Shown here: positions 49,111-57,973 of the stretch, piece after piece
How the letters are laid out: each line of letters begins with the position of its first letter
How positions within the stretch are numbered: position 1 is the stretch's first letter
NCBI RefSeq assembly: GCF_025822765.1
Contig: NZ_JACKUK010000012.1
Span: 124,001-188,000, forward strand
Length of the DNA: 64,000 bases
Direction: 5' to 3'
DNA from: Mycobacterium barrassiae
GTDB lineage: Bacteria > Actinomycetota > Actinomycetes > Mycobacteriales > Mycobacteriaceae
Translations under genes and position numbers: made by a program
The notes under the pieces: generated by a model
Told to the model about the DNA's origin: nothing
The model's database searches: none
Seen by the model: only the letters and a program-made list of their open reading frames with translations

Positions 49111-50278
49111 GCGCTCCCGCGAGGGCGACCACCACCAGTCCCGCGATCGGAACCGCGAGCAAGCCGACTCGAAGACTCGTCGCGTCGGCCACCACCCCCA
49201 CGAGCAGCGGCGCGCCGAAGAAGCCGATCCGCATCAGCCACGTCAGCACCGTCAGTCCGCTGCCTGGACGCAGACCCGGCAGCTGATCGGCGCGGTGCAT
49301 CGCCGCCGGGATCAACGTCGCGACCCCGAACCCCGCCGCGGCGAAACCCGCGATCGTGCCAGGGACCGACGGAAATGCCAGCGCGGCACCCATTCCCACG
49401 GCCGCCAGCACGCCACCGGCGCGGACCACTGTGCGTTCACCGAACCTGTCGACCAGGCGGTCCCCGATGAGCCGACCCACGAACATGAACCCGACCACCG
49501 CGATGTAGGCGAAGACCGCGATCGGGCCGGGGGCGCCGAGGCTGTCGCGCATGTACAGCGTCGCCCAGGAACTTCCCGCGTCCTCGACGGTTGCCCCAGC
49601 GACGGCGATGACGACGAGCGCGAGCAGCGTCGCGTAGACGGCCAGACCGGCGGACTTCCCGCCACCGGTGCGCGCCGACGGGTGATTGTCGTGATCGGGT
49701 CCCTTCAACAGATAGGGATAGGCGATCAGCACGAGGCCACCGCAGAAAATCGCCGAGATGGCCAAATGTGTTGCCCGCGATATGTCCAGCGCGATCGCGG
49801 CGGCGCCCATCAAACCGCCGAGGATGGCACCCGCCGCCCAGACGGCGTGGAACGAGTTGATGATCGACCGGCCGTAGTTGCGTTGCAGTCGCAGCCCATG
49901 TGCGTTCTGCGCGACGTCGGTGATCGCATCCGACGCTCCCGCGACGAACAGCGCCGCCGCCAGCATCAGCGCGTTGCCTGCGAGGCCCGCGACGAGAACG
50001 AAGCCTGCGATGCCGAGGGTGCCGACGACCGCCACGCGCGACGACCGGTACCGCCGGATCAGCGTCGCCGCCGCGAGACCCGCCACCAGGGCGCCCGCCG
50101 AGAATGACGCGACCGCAGCGCCGTACACCGCATTGGACAGGTGCAGGTCCGTCTTGATCTCGGGATAGCGCGGCAGCAGGTTGGCGAAGACGGCTCCGTT
50201 GCTCAGGAACAGCGCCGCGACGGCGACGCGGGCTCGTCGGTTCTGCGCCACGGCCCCGTCCGCAGGTTCGGGCGCCAT
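49079..50278 (-). CDS. major facilitator superfamily transporter
   Basis: The 399-residue protein has about twelve hydrophobic helices, an MFS-like loop (LIRRYRSSRVAVVG, about residues 73-86) and the GRLIGDRLVDRFGERTVVRAG loop between the two halves. The substrate is unknown; homologues include putative efflux or fosmidomycin-type carriers. It ends inside the convergent SMR gene and diverges from the DUF202 genes across a 41-base gap. Confidence 0.82.
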   Translation of the reverse strand: MAPEPADGAVAQNRRARVAVAALFLSNGAVFANLLPRYPEIKTDLHLSNAVYGAAVASFSAGALVAGLAAATLIRRYRSSRVAVVGTLGIAGFVLVAGLAGNALMLAAALFVAGASDAITDVAQNAHGLRLQRNYGRSIINSFHAVWAAGAILGGLMGAAAIALDISRATHLAISAIFCGGLVLIAYPYLLKGPDHDNHPSARTGGGKSAGLAVYATLLALVVIAVAGATVEDAGSSWATLYMRDSLGAPGPIAVFAYIAVVGFMFVGRLIGDRLVDRFGERTVVRAGGVLAAVGMGAALAFPSVPGTIAGFAAAGFGVATLIPAAMHRADQLPGLRPGSGLTVLTWLMRIGFFGAPLLVGVVADATSLRVGLLAVPIAGLVVVALAGALSARPQPSRS

Positions 50279-50319
50279 GTCCCGGACACTACAGACCTTG
50301 GAATCTAAGCTGATTGGTC

Positions 50320-50667
50320 GTGGGCGGTGTCGGCGATGATCAGGATCTGGACTATCGCTTCACCCTCGCCAACGAGCGGACGTTCCTCGCCTGGATCCGC
50401 ACGGCGCTCGCACTCATCGCCGGCGGTGTTGCCGTCGTCCAGCTGGTGCCAGCACTCTCCATCCCCGGAATACGCCACGGTCTCGGGACGGCGCTGACGG
50501 TGGCCGGTGGCGTGCTGGCGGTGTTGGCGGTTCGGCGCTGGCGCAGCGTGCAGGCCGCGATGCAGAAGGGTGCCGAACTGCCCCGATCTCAGATGCCCGT
50601 ACTGCTCGGCGGTGCGATCGTCGTGCTGACCATCGCCTTGATCGTCGTCATCGCGGTACAGCCCTAG
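50320..50667 (+). CDS. DUF202 (YidH-like) small membrane protein
   Basis: The 115-residue protein has the DUF202 signature LANERTFLAWIRTALALIAGGVAV (in pieces, about residues 17-40) and three transmembrane helices. The function of the family is unknown. GTG 50320 is chosen because TAAGCT (50306-50311) is placed for a leaderless or nearly leaderless transcript. A TTG at 50314 is also in frame. It is followed after two bases by a second DUF202 gene, a pairing also seen in E. coli YidH/YidG. Confidence 0.8.
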   Translation: MGGVGDDQDLDYRFTLANERTFLAWIRTALALIAGGVAVVQLVPALSIPGIRHGLGTALTVAGGVLAVLAVRRWRSVQAAMQKGAELPRSQMPVLLGGAIVVLTIALIVVIAVQP

Positions 50668-50669
50668 CC

Positions 50670-50963
50670 ATGTCACCTCGAGCGGAGAAACCGGGACTGC
50701 AGGCCGAGCGTACCCAACTTGCCTGGGAGCGAAGCGGATTGAGCTTTCTGGTGGCTGGAGCGCTACCGCTGCTTGGCGGCGGTCCGCTCGACGACGGCCG
50801 GGCGGTGCTGCCGATCATCGGGGCGGCCCTCGCGATGCTGACGGTGTGGTTGGGGCATCGACGGGCGCGCCGTGTCGGGGTCGAACCGAGAACAGAGGTT
50901 CTGTTACTGGGCTCGGCGACTGCGGCTTTCGCGGCGCTGATCCTGGTTTTCAGCGGCCTCTAG
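50670..50963 (+). CDS. DUF202 (YidG-like) small membrane protein
   Basis: This 97-residue protein has the shortened DUF202 start LQAERTQLAWERSGLSFLVAGALPLL (in pieces, about residues 10-34) and two more helices near 47-62 and 79-96. Its function is unknown. It pairs with the preceding DUF202 gene and overlaps the convergent SDR gene by 14 bases. Confidence 0.8.
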   Translation: MSPRAEKPGLQAERTQLAWERSGLSFLVAGALPLLGGGPLDDGRAVLPIIGAALAMLTVWLGHRRARRVGVEPRTEVLLLGSATAAFAALILVFSGL

Positions 50964-51861
50964 ACGCCTGCATGATCAACTGCTCACTGGTGTCCCAAAG
51001 GTCGAGCGCCTTCTCCGTGTCGTACGAGTCGGCGGATGACCGGATCTGGCGCCGTCCCTCGAAGTACCCGCCCGTGACGGCGTCGAGCGCGGGATCCCAC
51101 ACGAGCCGTGCCAGCCGCGCCCCGGACTTCCGGGTGCTGTTGACGTTCGGCAGCACACGCAGCACGGGAAACACGTACCCCCATGCCCAGCGGCCGGCCG
51201 ACGAGTAGTCGCGCGCGAGACCTGTCCCTGGCATGAGTCCGGGATCGAAGGTGTTCACGGTGATGCCGTCGGCCCCGCCGCCGAGTCGGCGGTCGAGTTC
51301 GTAGGCGAACAGCACGTTGCACAGTTTCGATGTAGTGTAGCGGCGGCGACCGTCCGCCGGTTCCGAGTCGGCTGGATGGGCGAGGTGCTCTGCCGTGGTG
51401 TACATCGGCGACGGCATGCCGGTGACCTTGGCCGGATCGTGGGTGCCGCTGCTGACGACGACGATCCGGGCCGGGCGTGCCAGGTCGTCGAGCAACGTCT
51501 GCACCAGTGCGAAGTGCCCCAGATGGTTTACGCCGAACGTCATCTCGACCCCGTCCACGGTGTACTCGGTGCCCGAGACCACCTGCACGCCGGCGTTGCA
51601 CACGATCGCGTGCAGCGGTGGCAGCGCTGCGGCGCGAAGGGTCTCGGCAAAGGCGCGCACCGACTGCAGCGAGTTGAGGTCGAGCTCGAGCACCGTGCAC
51701 CGGTCCGGCTCCCGGAGCTCGGCGACGGCGTCGGCACCGCGGGCCACATCGCGCACCGCGAGCACCAGATGCCAGGACGGATCGTCGGCGAGCAGTGCGC
51801 GGGCGCACTGGAGTCCCAGGCCGGCATTGGCTCCGGTGATGATCGCGGTTCGTGTGTTCAT
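50950..51861 (-). CDS. short-chain dehydrogenase (retinol dehydrogenase/protochlorophyllide reductase-like)
   Basis: The 303-residue SDR has the cofactor motif TGANAGLGLQCA (about residues 9-20), the CNAG motif (about 87-90), catalytic serine in VVVSSGTHD and the YTTSK catalytic pair. RDVARG after the second strand suggests NADP(H). The C-terminal extension is like that of human RDH or plant POR homologues. The substrate is unknown. Its ATG overlaps the TetR stop as ATGA, so it is the second gene of a TetR-SDR operon. Confidence 0.88.
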   Translation of the reverse strand: MNTRTAIITGANAGLGLQCARALLADDPSWHLVLAVRDVARGADAVAELREPDRCTVLELDLNSLQSVRAFAETLRAAALPPLHAIVCNAGVQVVSGTEYTVDGVEMTFGVNHLGHFALVQTLLDDLARPARIVVVSSGTHDPAKVTGMPSPMYTTAEHLAHPADSEPADGRRRYTTSKLCNVLFAYELDRRLGGGADGITVNTFDPGLMPGTGLARDYSSAGRWAWGYVFPVLRVLPNVNSTRKSGARLARLVWDPALDAVTGGYFEGRRQIRSSADSYDTEKALDLWDTSEQLIMQASRGR

Positions 51862-52475
51862 TTCTCCTCCAACAGGATCGGGATCAGTGCCACCACCGTT
51901 TGGTGGAGCCGTCTGTACATGCGCGCGATGTCCGTCGTGTCGGGCTCGAGATGACCGGCCAAGAAGATGCCGTCGGACAGCGCGGTGGCGACCGCGGCGA
52001 GTTCGGCCGATACGCGTTCGGCTTTCGCAGCGGGAACACCGGCGGGCAGCAGATGCGTCACCGCCTCGCGAAAGCGCACGATCGCGCGGTCACGGACCCG
52101 GCGGATCACCGCGGCGACAGCGGGGTCGTCCTGACGTTCGAGCGACAGCAGCAGAAACAGCCGCAGGAACGCCGGATGCTGCTCCTGCTGCGCGATGACC
52201 GCGGCGAGTTGCTGTTCGATGTCGGCCTCGACGGGGATCGCGTCGAAGTAGCGTTCGGCGCCGCGTTCCATCACCGCCGCCAGCACGCCGTCCTTCGAGC
52301 CGAAGTGCCAGTAGATCGAACTGGCAGGCAGCCCACAGGCCTTGCGGATGTCGCTGATGGACGTGGCCGCGTATCCCCGAGTGCCCATCAGCTTCTCGGT
52401 GGCGTCGAGGATCTGCTCGCGGGACTGCTCGCCCTGCTGTTGTTTCTTCGTCGGGGTGCGCTCTGTAAGGATCAT
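51858..52475 (-). CDS. TetR-family transcriptional regulator
   Basis: The 205-residue protein has the TetR helix-turn-helix YAATSISDIRKACGLPASSIYWHFGSKDGVLAAVM (in pieces, about residues 35-69) and a C-terminal ligand domain. It is translated together with the downstream SDR gene. A 20-bp palindrome covers its start codon, so autorepression is likely. The divergent LysA-like gene may be controlled by the same site. Confidence 0.87.
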   Translation of the reverse strand: MILTERTPTKKQQQGEQSREQILDATEKLMGTRGYAATSISDIRKACGLPASSIYWHFGSKDGVLAAVMERGAERYFDAIPVEADIEQQLAAVIAQQEQHPAFLRLFLLLSLERQDDPAVAAVIRRVRDRAIVRFREAVTHLLPAGVPAAKAERVSAELAAVATALSDGIFLAGHLEPDTTDIARMYRRLHQTVVALIPILLEEK

Positions 52476-52481
52476 TACAGA
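52462..52481. promoter_or_regulatory. TetR operator overlapping the TetR start codon
   Basis: TCTGTAAGGATCATTACAGA has perfect 7-base outer arms (TCTGTAA/TTACAGA) and a central GATC that is nearly symmetric. The TetR start codon (52475-52473) lies inside it. It is 98 bases from the start of the divergent LysA-like gene. Confidence 0.65.
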
Positions 52482-52578
52482 CAGACGCTACCCCTGGATG
52501 GCCGGAGGCGCAATGGCGAGATGTGGCGAACTTCGTCAAGCGAGTTCAGGCCCGTCCGCACGGTGGCAGGCTGAGGCG

Positions 52579-53850
52579 ATGACGATCGCCGAGCAGGCGG
52601 ACGACTTGATCGGTCTCTTCCCGCCAGGGACCCGGTGCGACCGCGACGGCACGCTGATGGTCGGCGGTTGCCGCCTCGACGACGTGGCCGAAGAGTTCGG
52701 CACCCCGGCGATCGTCGTCTCCGAAGATGCGTTGCGGCAGCGGGCGCGTGACTATCTGACCGCCTTCCGCACCCGCTGGCCGCGCAGCGACGTGGCGTTC
52801 GCGTCCAAGTCGTTCCCGTGCACCGCAGTTCAGCGGGTCATGGTGGAAGAGGGACTTCACCTCGACGTGGCAGGCGGCGGCGAGATCCTGACGGCGATCA
52901 AGGCGGGCGCCGATCCGGCGCGGATCGTATTGCACGGCAACGCCAAGTCCGATGAGGAGCTCGAACTCGCCGTAGAGCACGGCGTCGGTCTGGTCGTGGT
53001 GGACAACTTCGATGACATCGACCGGCTCGAGCGCATCGTGCCCGCGGGTCGCCGACAACCGTGCCTGGTCCGCGTCATCCCCGGCGTGGAGGCGGCCACC
53101 CATGCGTCCCAGGCGACCGGCCACGCCGGGTCGAAGTTCGGTCTGCTGCCCGACGATGCGCGTGAGGCGATCGCGCGGATCGACCGCAGCGCCAAGTTGC
53201 GCCTCGACGGCGTGCACACCCACGTGGGCTCACAGCTGCTCAACGTCGAGCAACTCGCCCAGGCCGTCGAACCCATCGCGAAGCTCGGCACGTTCGAGGT
53301 CTACGACCTCGGCGGCGGCCTAGGGGTGCGCTACACCTACGACGAGCATCCGCCGATGCTCGACGAGTACGCCGACGCGATGATGACGCAGGCGAAGGCG
53401 CTGCTGCCCGAGGGCAGCCGCATCATCGTCGAGCCGGGTCGCAGCATGGTGGCCACCAGCGCGTGCACGCTGTACCGCATCACGACGGTCAAGCGCGGGG
53501 TCGTCACCCACGTCGCGGTGGACGGCGGCATGGGCGACAACCTCGAGGTGTCGCTGACCGGCCAGCGGTTCGAGGCGACGATCGTCAATCGGGTGGGCGG
53601 CGGCGAGACCGTCAGCGTGGTCGGCCGGCACTGCGAATCGGGCGACCAGCTCGTCGATGGCGTCGCGCTGCGCGAACCGTCGGTCGGCGATCTGCTGGCG
53701 GTGCCGGTGACCGGCGCCTACTGCTACACGATGTCCAACCAGTACAACGGTGCACGCCGCGTTCCTGTGGTGTTCACGCGCGACGGCGACGCGCGTCTGG
53801 TGGTGCGCCGGGATACGTGGGACGACCTCCTGATGCGCGACGTCGACTGA
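52579..53850 (+). CDS. diaminopimelate decarboxylase-like PLP enzyme
   Basis: The 423-residue protein belongs to the alanine-racemase-fold decarboxylases of the LysA/ornithine type. It has the PLP lysine K77 in FASKSFPCTAV, the glycine-rich GSKFGLLPDDAREAI-like segment, HTHVGSQL and the active-site CESGD with C352. M. tuberculosis lysA (Rv1293) lies elsewhere and next to thrA. This gene next to malQ is therefore either a second LysA or a decarboxylase for a different amino acid; I cannot tell which. The ATG at 52579 is preferred over a longer frame starting at 52342, which overlaps the divergent TetR gene. Confidence 0.82.
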   Translation: MTIAEQADDLIGLFPPGTRCDRDGTLMVGGCRLDDVAEEFGTPAIVVSEDALRQRARDYLTAFRTRWPRSDVAFASKSFPCTAVQRVMVEEGLHLDVAGGGEILTAIKAGADPARIVLHGNAKSDEELELAVEHGVGLVVVDNFDDIDRLERIVPAGRRQPCLVRVIPGVEAATHASQATGHAGSKFGLLPDDAREAIARIDRSAKLRLDGVHTHVGSQLLNVEQLAQAVEPIAKLGTFEVYDLGGGLGVRYTYDEHPPMLDEYADAMMTQAKALLPEGSRIIVEPGRSMVATSACTLYRITTVKRGVVTHVAVDGGMGDNLEVSLTGQRFEATIVNRVGGGETVSVVGRHCESGDQLVDGVALREPSVGDLLAVPVTGAYCYTMSNQYNGARRVPVVFTRDGDARLVVRRDTWDDLLMRDVD

Positions 53851-53869
53851 CGACGGGCAAGATGGCCCC

Positions 53870-56002
53870 ATGGCCGACCTTCCCGAGTCACTCGTCGAGT
53901 TGTCGCGACGCTACGGCGTCGCAACCGAATACGAGGACTGGACCGGCAGGTGCATCACGGTGCCCGAGGCCACGCTCGTCGGCGTGCTCGACGCGCTGGG
54001 TGTGCCCGCAGCCACTGAAGAGCTACGCGCGGCGGCGTTGACGGACCACGACCGGAAGTACTGGGCCCGCGCGCTGCCTCCGGTGGTCGTCGGCCGTTCC
54101 GGGGTCACGTCGTCGTTCTGGGTGCACGTCACGCACGGCGATCCGGTGCGGTTGTGGATCCGACTCGAGGACGGCTCGGTCCGCACCGGCCTGCGTCAGC
54201 TCGAAAACAACAGGGCGCCTTATGATCTCGACGGTCAACTGATCGGTGAGGCCAGCTTCGAACTGCCCGCCGACCTGCCCATCGGTTATCACGAGCTTCA
54301 CCTTCAGCTGGGGCCGTCCGAAATCAGCTCGCCCATCCTCGTCTCCCCCGCGTCATTGACACCGCCGCCGGGGCGGACCTGGGGCCTGGCCACGCAGCTG
54401 TACAGCATCCGCTCCCAAAACTCTTGGGGCATAGGTGATTTGACGGATCTCACCGACCTCGCCGTGTGGTCGGCCGCCAAGCACGGCGCCGGCTTCGTGC
54501 TAGTCAACCCGTTGCACGCCGCCGCACCGACCGCGCCGATGGAGCCGTCGCCCTACCTGCCGACCTCGCGGCGCTTCGTCAACCCGATCTACCTGCGCGT
54601 GGAGGCGATCCCCGAGTTCGCCTATGTCCGCCACCGTGGGCGCATCCGCAAGGCGCGCGTGCACGCGCAGTCCCGCGCACAGAAGTCGCGCCTCGTCGAC
54701 CGTGACGCCGCATGGAAGACCAAGCGCGCTGCGTTGGAGGCGGTGTACCGCGTGAAGCGGTCGGCGGGCCGGGAACTGGCGTATGACGCGTATCGCGAGC
54801 GCCAGGGCCGCAGCCTCGACGAGTTCGCCACCTGGTGCGCGCTGACCGAGAAGTACGGCGCCGATTGGCACGAGTGGCCGCAGGAGCTGCGCCATCCCGC
54901 GAGCCCCGCGGTCGCCGAGTTCGCCGCGAAACACGCTGAGGCCGTGGACTTTCACCGTTGGCTGCAATGGCAACTCGACGATCAGCTCACCGCGGCGCAG
55001 GCGACGTCGGTCGCCGCGGGCATGGGCCTGGGGATCATGCATGACCTCGCCGTCGGGGTCGACCCGAACGGGGCCGATGCATGGGCGCTGCAGGATGTGC
55101 TCGCGCTCGGAGTCACCGCAGGAGCACCGCCGGACGAGTTCAATCAGCTGGGCCAGGACTGGTCGCAGCCGCCGTGGCGGCCCGACGAACTCGCGAACCG
55201 GGCGTACGCGCCGTTCCGGGCACTCGTCAACTCGCTGCTGCGGCATGCGGGCGGTGTGCGCATCGACCACATCATCGGACTGTTCCGGCTGTGGTGGATT
55301 CCCAAGGGCGCGCCGCCGACGGAAGGCACCTACGTGCGCTACGACCATGAGGCGATGATCGGCATCGTCGCGCTGGAGGCACACCGCGCCGGCGCGGTCG
55401 TCGTCGGCGAGGACCTCGGCACCGTCGAACCATGGGTGCGCGACTACCTGAGCGAACGCGGACTGTTCGGCACGTCGATCCTGTGGTTCGAGTTCGACCG
55501 CGACGGTGACGGCGGTCCGTTGCGCGCCGAGCGCTGGCGCGAGTACTGCCTGTCCTCGGTGACCACCCACGACCTACCCCCGACACCCGGCTACCTGGCG
55601 GGTGAACATGTCCGTCTGCGCGACGAACTCGGGCTGCTGACGCGACCCGCCGAGGAGGAGCTGGCCGCCGATCGCCGCCAGCAGGAGGCCTGGCTCGACG
55701 AACTGCGTCGCGTCGGGTTGTTGAGCGGCGATCTCGACGACGCCGGGGTCGACCAAGTGGTGAGAGCGCTCTATCAGTACCTCGGCCGGACGCCGTCGCG
55801 CCTGCTCGCGCTGTCCCTTGCCGACGCGGTCGGCGACCTGCGTACCCAGAACCAGCCGGGTACCACGGACGAATATCCGAACTGGCGTGTGCCGCTGGCC
55901 GGTCCGAACGGCAAGAAGATGCTGCTCGAGGCCGTTTTCACCGACCCCCGCACGGCGTCGTTGGCCGAGGTCATGCGGGTTGCCGTGAACCCGCCGGTGT
56001 AA
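53870..56002 (+). CDS. malQ: 4-alpha-glucanotransferase (amylomaltase)
   Basis: MalQ (GH77) transfers glucan segments between maltodextrins during glycogen and maltose turnover. The 710-residue protein has the actinobacterial N-terminal beta-sandwich extension (about residues 1-165) and the catalytic TIM barrel. The nucleophile is D466 in GVRIDHIIGLFRLWW, the acid/base E514 in VVGEDLGTVEPW and the third carboxylate D568 in TTHDLPPTPGYLAG. The gene is intact, and length and motifs match Rv1781c. It starts 19 bases after the LysA-like gene. Confidence 0.95.
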   Translation: MADLPESLVELSRRYGVATEYEDWTGRCITVPEATLVGVLDALGVPAATEELRAAALTDHDRKYWARALPPVVVGRSGVTSSFWVHVTHGDPVRLWIRLEDGSVRTGLRQLENNRAPYDLDGQLIGEASFELPADLPIGYHELHLQLGPSEISSPILVSPASLTPPPGRTWGLATQLYSIRSQNSWGIGDLTDLTDLAVWSAAKHGAGFVLVNPLHAAAPTAPMEPSPYLPTSRRFVNPIYLRVEAIPEFAYVRHRGRIRKARVHAQSRAQKSRLVDRDAAWKTKRAALEAVYRVKRSAGRELAYDAYRERQGRSLDEFATWCALTEKYGADWHEWPQELRHPASPAVAEFAAKHAEAVDFHRWLQWQLDDQLTAAQATSVAAGMGLGIMHDLAVGVDPNGADAWALQDVLALGVTAGAPPDEFNQLGQDWSQPPWRPDELANRAYAPFRALVNSLLRHAGGVRIDHIIGLFRLWWIPKGAPPTEGTYVRYDHEAMIGIVALEAHRAGAVVVGEDLGTVEPWVRDYLSERGLFGTSILWFEFDRDGDGGPLRAERWREYCLSSVTTHDLPPTPGYLAGEHVRLRDELGLLTRPAEEELAADRRQQEAWLDELRRVGLLSGDLDDAGVDQVVRALYQYLGRTPSRLLALSLADAVGDLRTQNQPGTTDEYPNWRVPLAGPNGKKMLLEAVFTDPRTASLAEVMRVAVNPPV

Positions 56003-56079
56003 CGCCGGGCGGCTCGTCTCCGGTTTCACATTCGGCACACCTGCGATATGTTCGCACCGCACCGACCTAGGGAGATCAC

Positions 56080-56517
56080 GTGAAGAAGCTCGTTGTGCTG
56101 AGCGGAGGGGTCGTGGCCATCGGCTCCGCGGCGCTCGTCGGCGCCGGGATCGCCATGTCCCAGCCGGGCGGCGGTGGCGCGATGAACGTGGTCGACGAGC
56201 CGTACGGTCGAGCCATCCAAATACTTCAGAGCCAGGGCATCAAGCCGATCTTCGGCGGGAAGACAGGCAGCGTTCTGCAGCAGTCGCAGTGTTTGGTCAG
56301 CAGCCAGAAGCTGATCAAGTCCTCGAATCAGGGAAATGCGGCCATGAAAGTTCAGTTGTTCCTGGATTGCAGTCAGCAAGCCGCCGACAAGCTCGAGGAG
56401 CTGGGCGCGACGGGTGGGCCGCGAGTCGGCAGCAACGGCGTCACCACGGTCACCCCGACACCGATCGTGCCCATCCAGGGCGCTCCCGGGGCCGGCACGC
56501 CGCCGCCCCTCGGCTGA
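56080..56517 (+). CDS. small exported protein with proline-rich tail
   Basis: The 145-residue product has an N-terminal hydrophobic signal (residues 1-27, KLVVLSGGVVAIGSAALVGAG), a central domain with two cysteines (about C71 and C97, QSQCLVSS and FLDCSQQAA) and a proline/threonine-rich C-terminus ending GTPPPLG. The cysteines could form a disulphide outside the membrane. The segment VVDEPYGRAIQILQSQGIKPIFGG loosely resembles a PASTA repeat. It starts at GTG with AGGGAG upstream. I do not recognise a function. Confidence 0.7.
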   Translation: MKKLVVLSGGVVAIGSAALVGAGIAMSQPGGGGAMNVVDEPYGRAIQILQSQGIKPIFGGKTGSVLQQSQCLVSSQKLIKSSNQGNAAMKVQLFLDCSQQAADKLEELGATGGPRVGSNGVTTVTPTPIVPIQGAPGAGTPPPLG

Positions 56518-56522
56518 TCCGG

Positions 56523-56957
56523 CTAGCCCTCGACCATTCGGCGCAGGTTCTTCAGCGTCTCCCCCATGTTCCTGCCGACCTGACCGGCCGCCACGCGGTC
56601 GGCGATCAGCCCGAGCAGGTTGCCCGCTGATTCGTACGCCAGCCGGAACGTCACCTTCGTTCGCCCGTCGGACGTCTCGCGCAGCCGGAAGCGACCGCGC
56701 TGCGAAACACCCGTCAGGCCCACCCAGGACAACTCGCGCGGCGGGTCGAACTCGACGATCTCGATGTCGCCGCCGATCGGCACCGACCCCACCTTCCAGT
56801 GCACGGTGTAGCGGGCGCCGAGGCCGGCGCGTTCGTCGTCCGCGGTCTCCCAACGCTCGAGGCTCGCCATGAACTCGGGGTAGCAGTCGGGACTGCTGAC
56901 GACCTTCCACACAGTCTCGCGGTCCGCGTCGACGATGCACTGCCGCTGAACCCTCAT
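56523..56957 (-). CDS. SRPBCC/polyketide cyclase-like protein
   Basis: The 144-residue START-fold protein has VDADRETVWKVVSSPDCYPEFM (in pieces, about residues 9-31), the LSWVGLTGVSQRGRFRLRET strand pair and a C-terminal helix GRNMGETLKNLRRMVEG. It is typical of mycobacterial ligand-binding SRPBCC proteins. It lies 55 bases after the acyltransferase gene, suggesting a role near lipid or lysophospholipid metabolism, but its ligand is unknown. Confidence 0.8.
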   Translation of the reverse strand: MRVQRQCIVDADRETVWKVVSSPDCYPEFMASLERWETADDERAGLGARYTVHWKVGSVPIGGDIEIVEFDPPRELSWVGLTGVSQRGRFRLRETSDGRTKVTFRLAYESAGNLLGLIADRVAAGQVGRNMGETLKNLRRMVEG

Positions 56958-57012
56958 CAGGACCGTCTCTTCTTCGGGCGAGCTTCCCCGGCCCTGCGGG
57001 CGTGGGCCCTCA

Positions 57013-57858
57013 TCAGCCCAACACCGGGAATCGTCGTTCCGCCGCCAACCGGTCCACCCCGGCCTGCAAAGCGGCTTCCACCTTTTCGTGTACGACGTCG
57101 TCGTCGCTCACCGCGATGTCGTCGGCGTCGATGGGGTCCTGCACCTCGATCGCGATCTTCGTGGGCAGAGGCAGCCGCGGCACCATGTCGCTGATCGTCA
57201 GCCCCCATGGCGGCGCCAACAGAATCGGCACGCTCTTCAGCCGCGCGATCTTGTCGACCATCAGCAACCTGGCCAGCCACTGCCCGCGATCGAGAAACAG
57301 CGCCGCCTCCTGCCCGCCGACACTGGCGACCGGCACGATCGGCACACTTGCCTCGCGAGCAAGCTTGACGTATCCTTTGCGGCCGCCGAAGTCGACCTCG
57401 TGACGCTGCCACGTCGGCCGAAACACCTCGTAGTCGCCACCCGGATACACCAGCAGCGCCGCCCCCGATTCCAATGCGAGCCTGGCGTTTTCGTGGTTGG
57501 CCGCCACCGTGCCGAACTTGCGCAACGACCCGAGGCCCGGCATCGACACGACGAGGTTGTGCGCGAGTTGATAGAACGGGCGCTCGACGCCGAAGTACGA
57601 ACAGAACGCCAGCGTGAACACGAACGTGTCCGGCGGGAGGTTGCCGCCGCTGTGATTGCCGACGAGCAGCACGGGCCCGTCTTTCGGGATCCGGTCGAGG
57701 CCACGGACATCGGCACGGAAGTACAGCGACGCCAGCAGCCACAAACCGGGCAGCTGCTCACGGATGTAGTCGGGATCGCGCTGGTCGAGGTCAGCCTTCG
57801 GAACACGGGAGGCCACCTGACTCCGTGTCCAATTCAGAACATCCCCGAACCCCGCCAT
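57013..57858 (-). CDS. lysophospholipid acyltransferase-family protein (PlsC-like)
   Basis: The 281-residue protein belongs to the 1-acyl-glycerol-3-phosphate acyltransferase superfamily. It has LLVGNHSGGNLPPD (about residues 64-77), the LVYPGGDYEVFRPTW segment (about 135-149) and PIVPVASVGG. In place of the canonical HX4D, the histidine is followed by SGGN and the first aspartate is eight residues on, so the active site is a variant found in some mycobacterial LPLAT branches. It diverges from the di-iron protein gene. The acyl acceptor is unknown. Confidence 0.82.
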   Translation of the reverse strand: MAGFGDVLNWTRSQVASRVPKADLDQRDPDYIREQLPGLWLLASLYFRADVRGLDRIPKDGPVLLVGNHSGGNLPPDTFVFTLAFCSYFGVERPFYQLAHNLVVSMPGLGSLRKFGTVAANHENARLALESGAALLVYPGGDYEVFRPTWQRHEVDFGGRKGYVKLAREASVPIVPVASVGGQEAALFLDRGQWLARLLMVDKIARLKSVPILLAPPWGLTISDMVPRLPLPTKIAIEVQDPIDADDIAVSDDDVVHEKVEAALQAGVDRLAAERRFPVLG

Positions 57859-57973
57859 ACGGGTCTTATTGACATCGAGCCTTCACCTGAAACGCGACGC
57901 ACAAGAATCCAGTACCCGCGTTCCCACTAACTTCCAGTAAGCTCCGATGCACACCGCTTCGTCAGGAGTCGCC

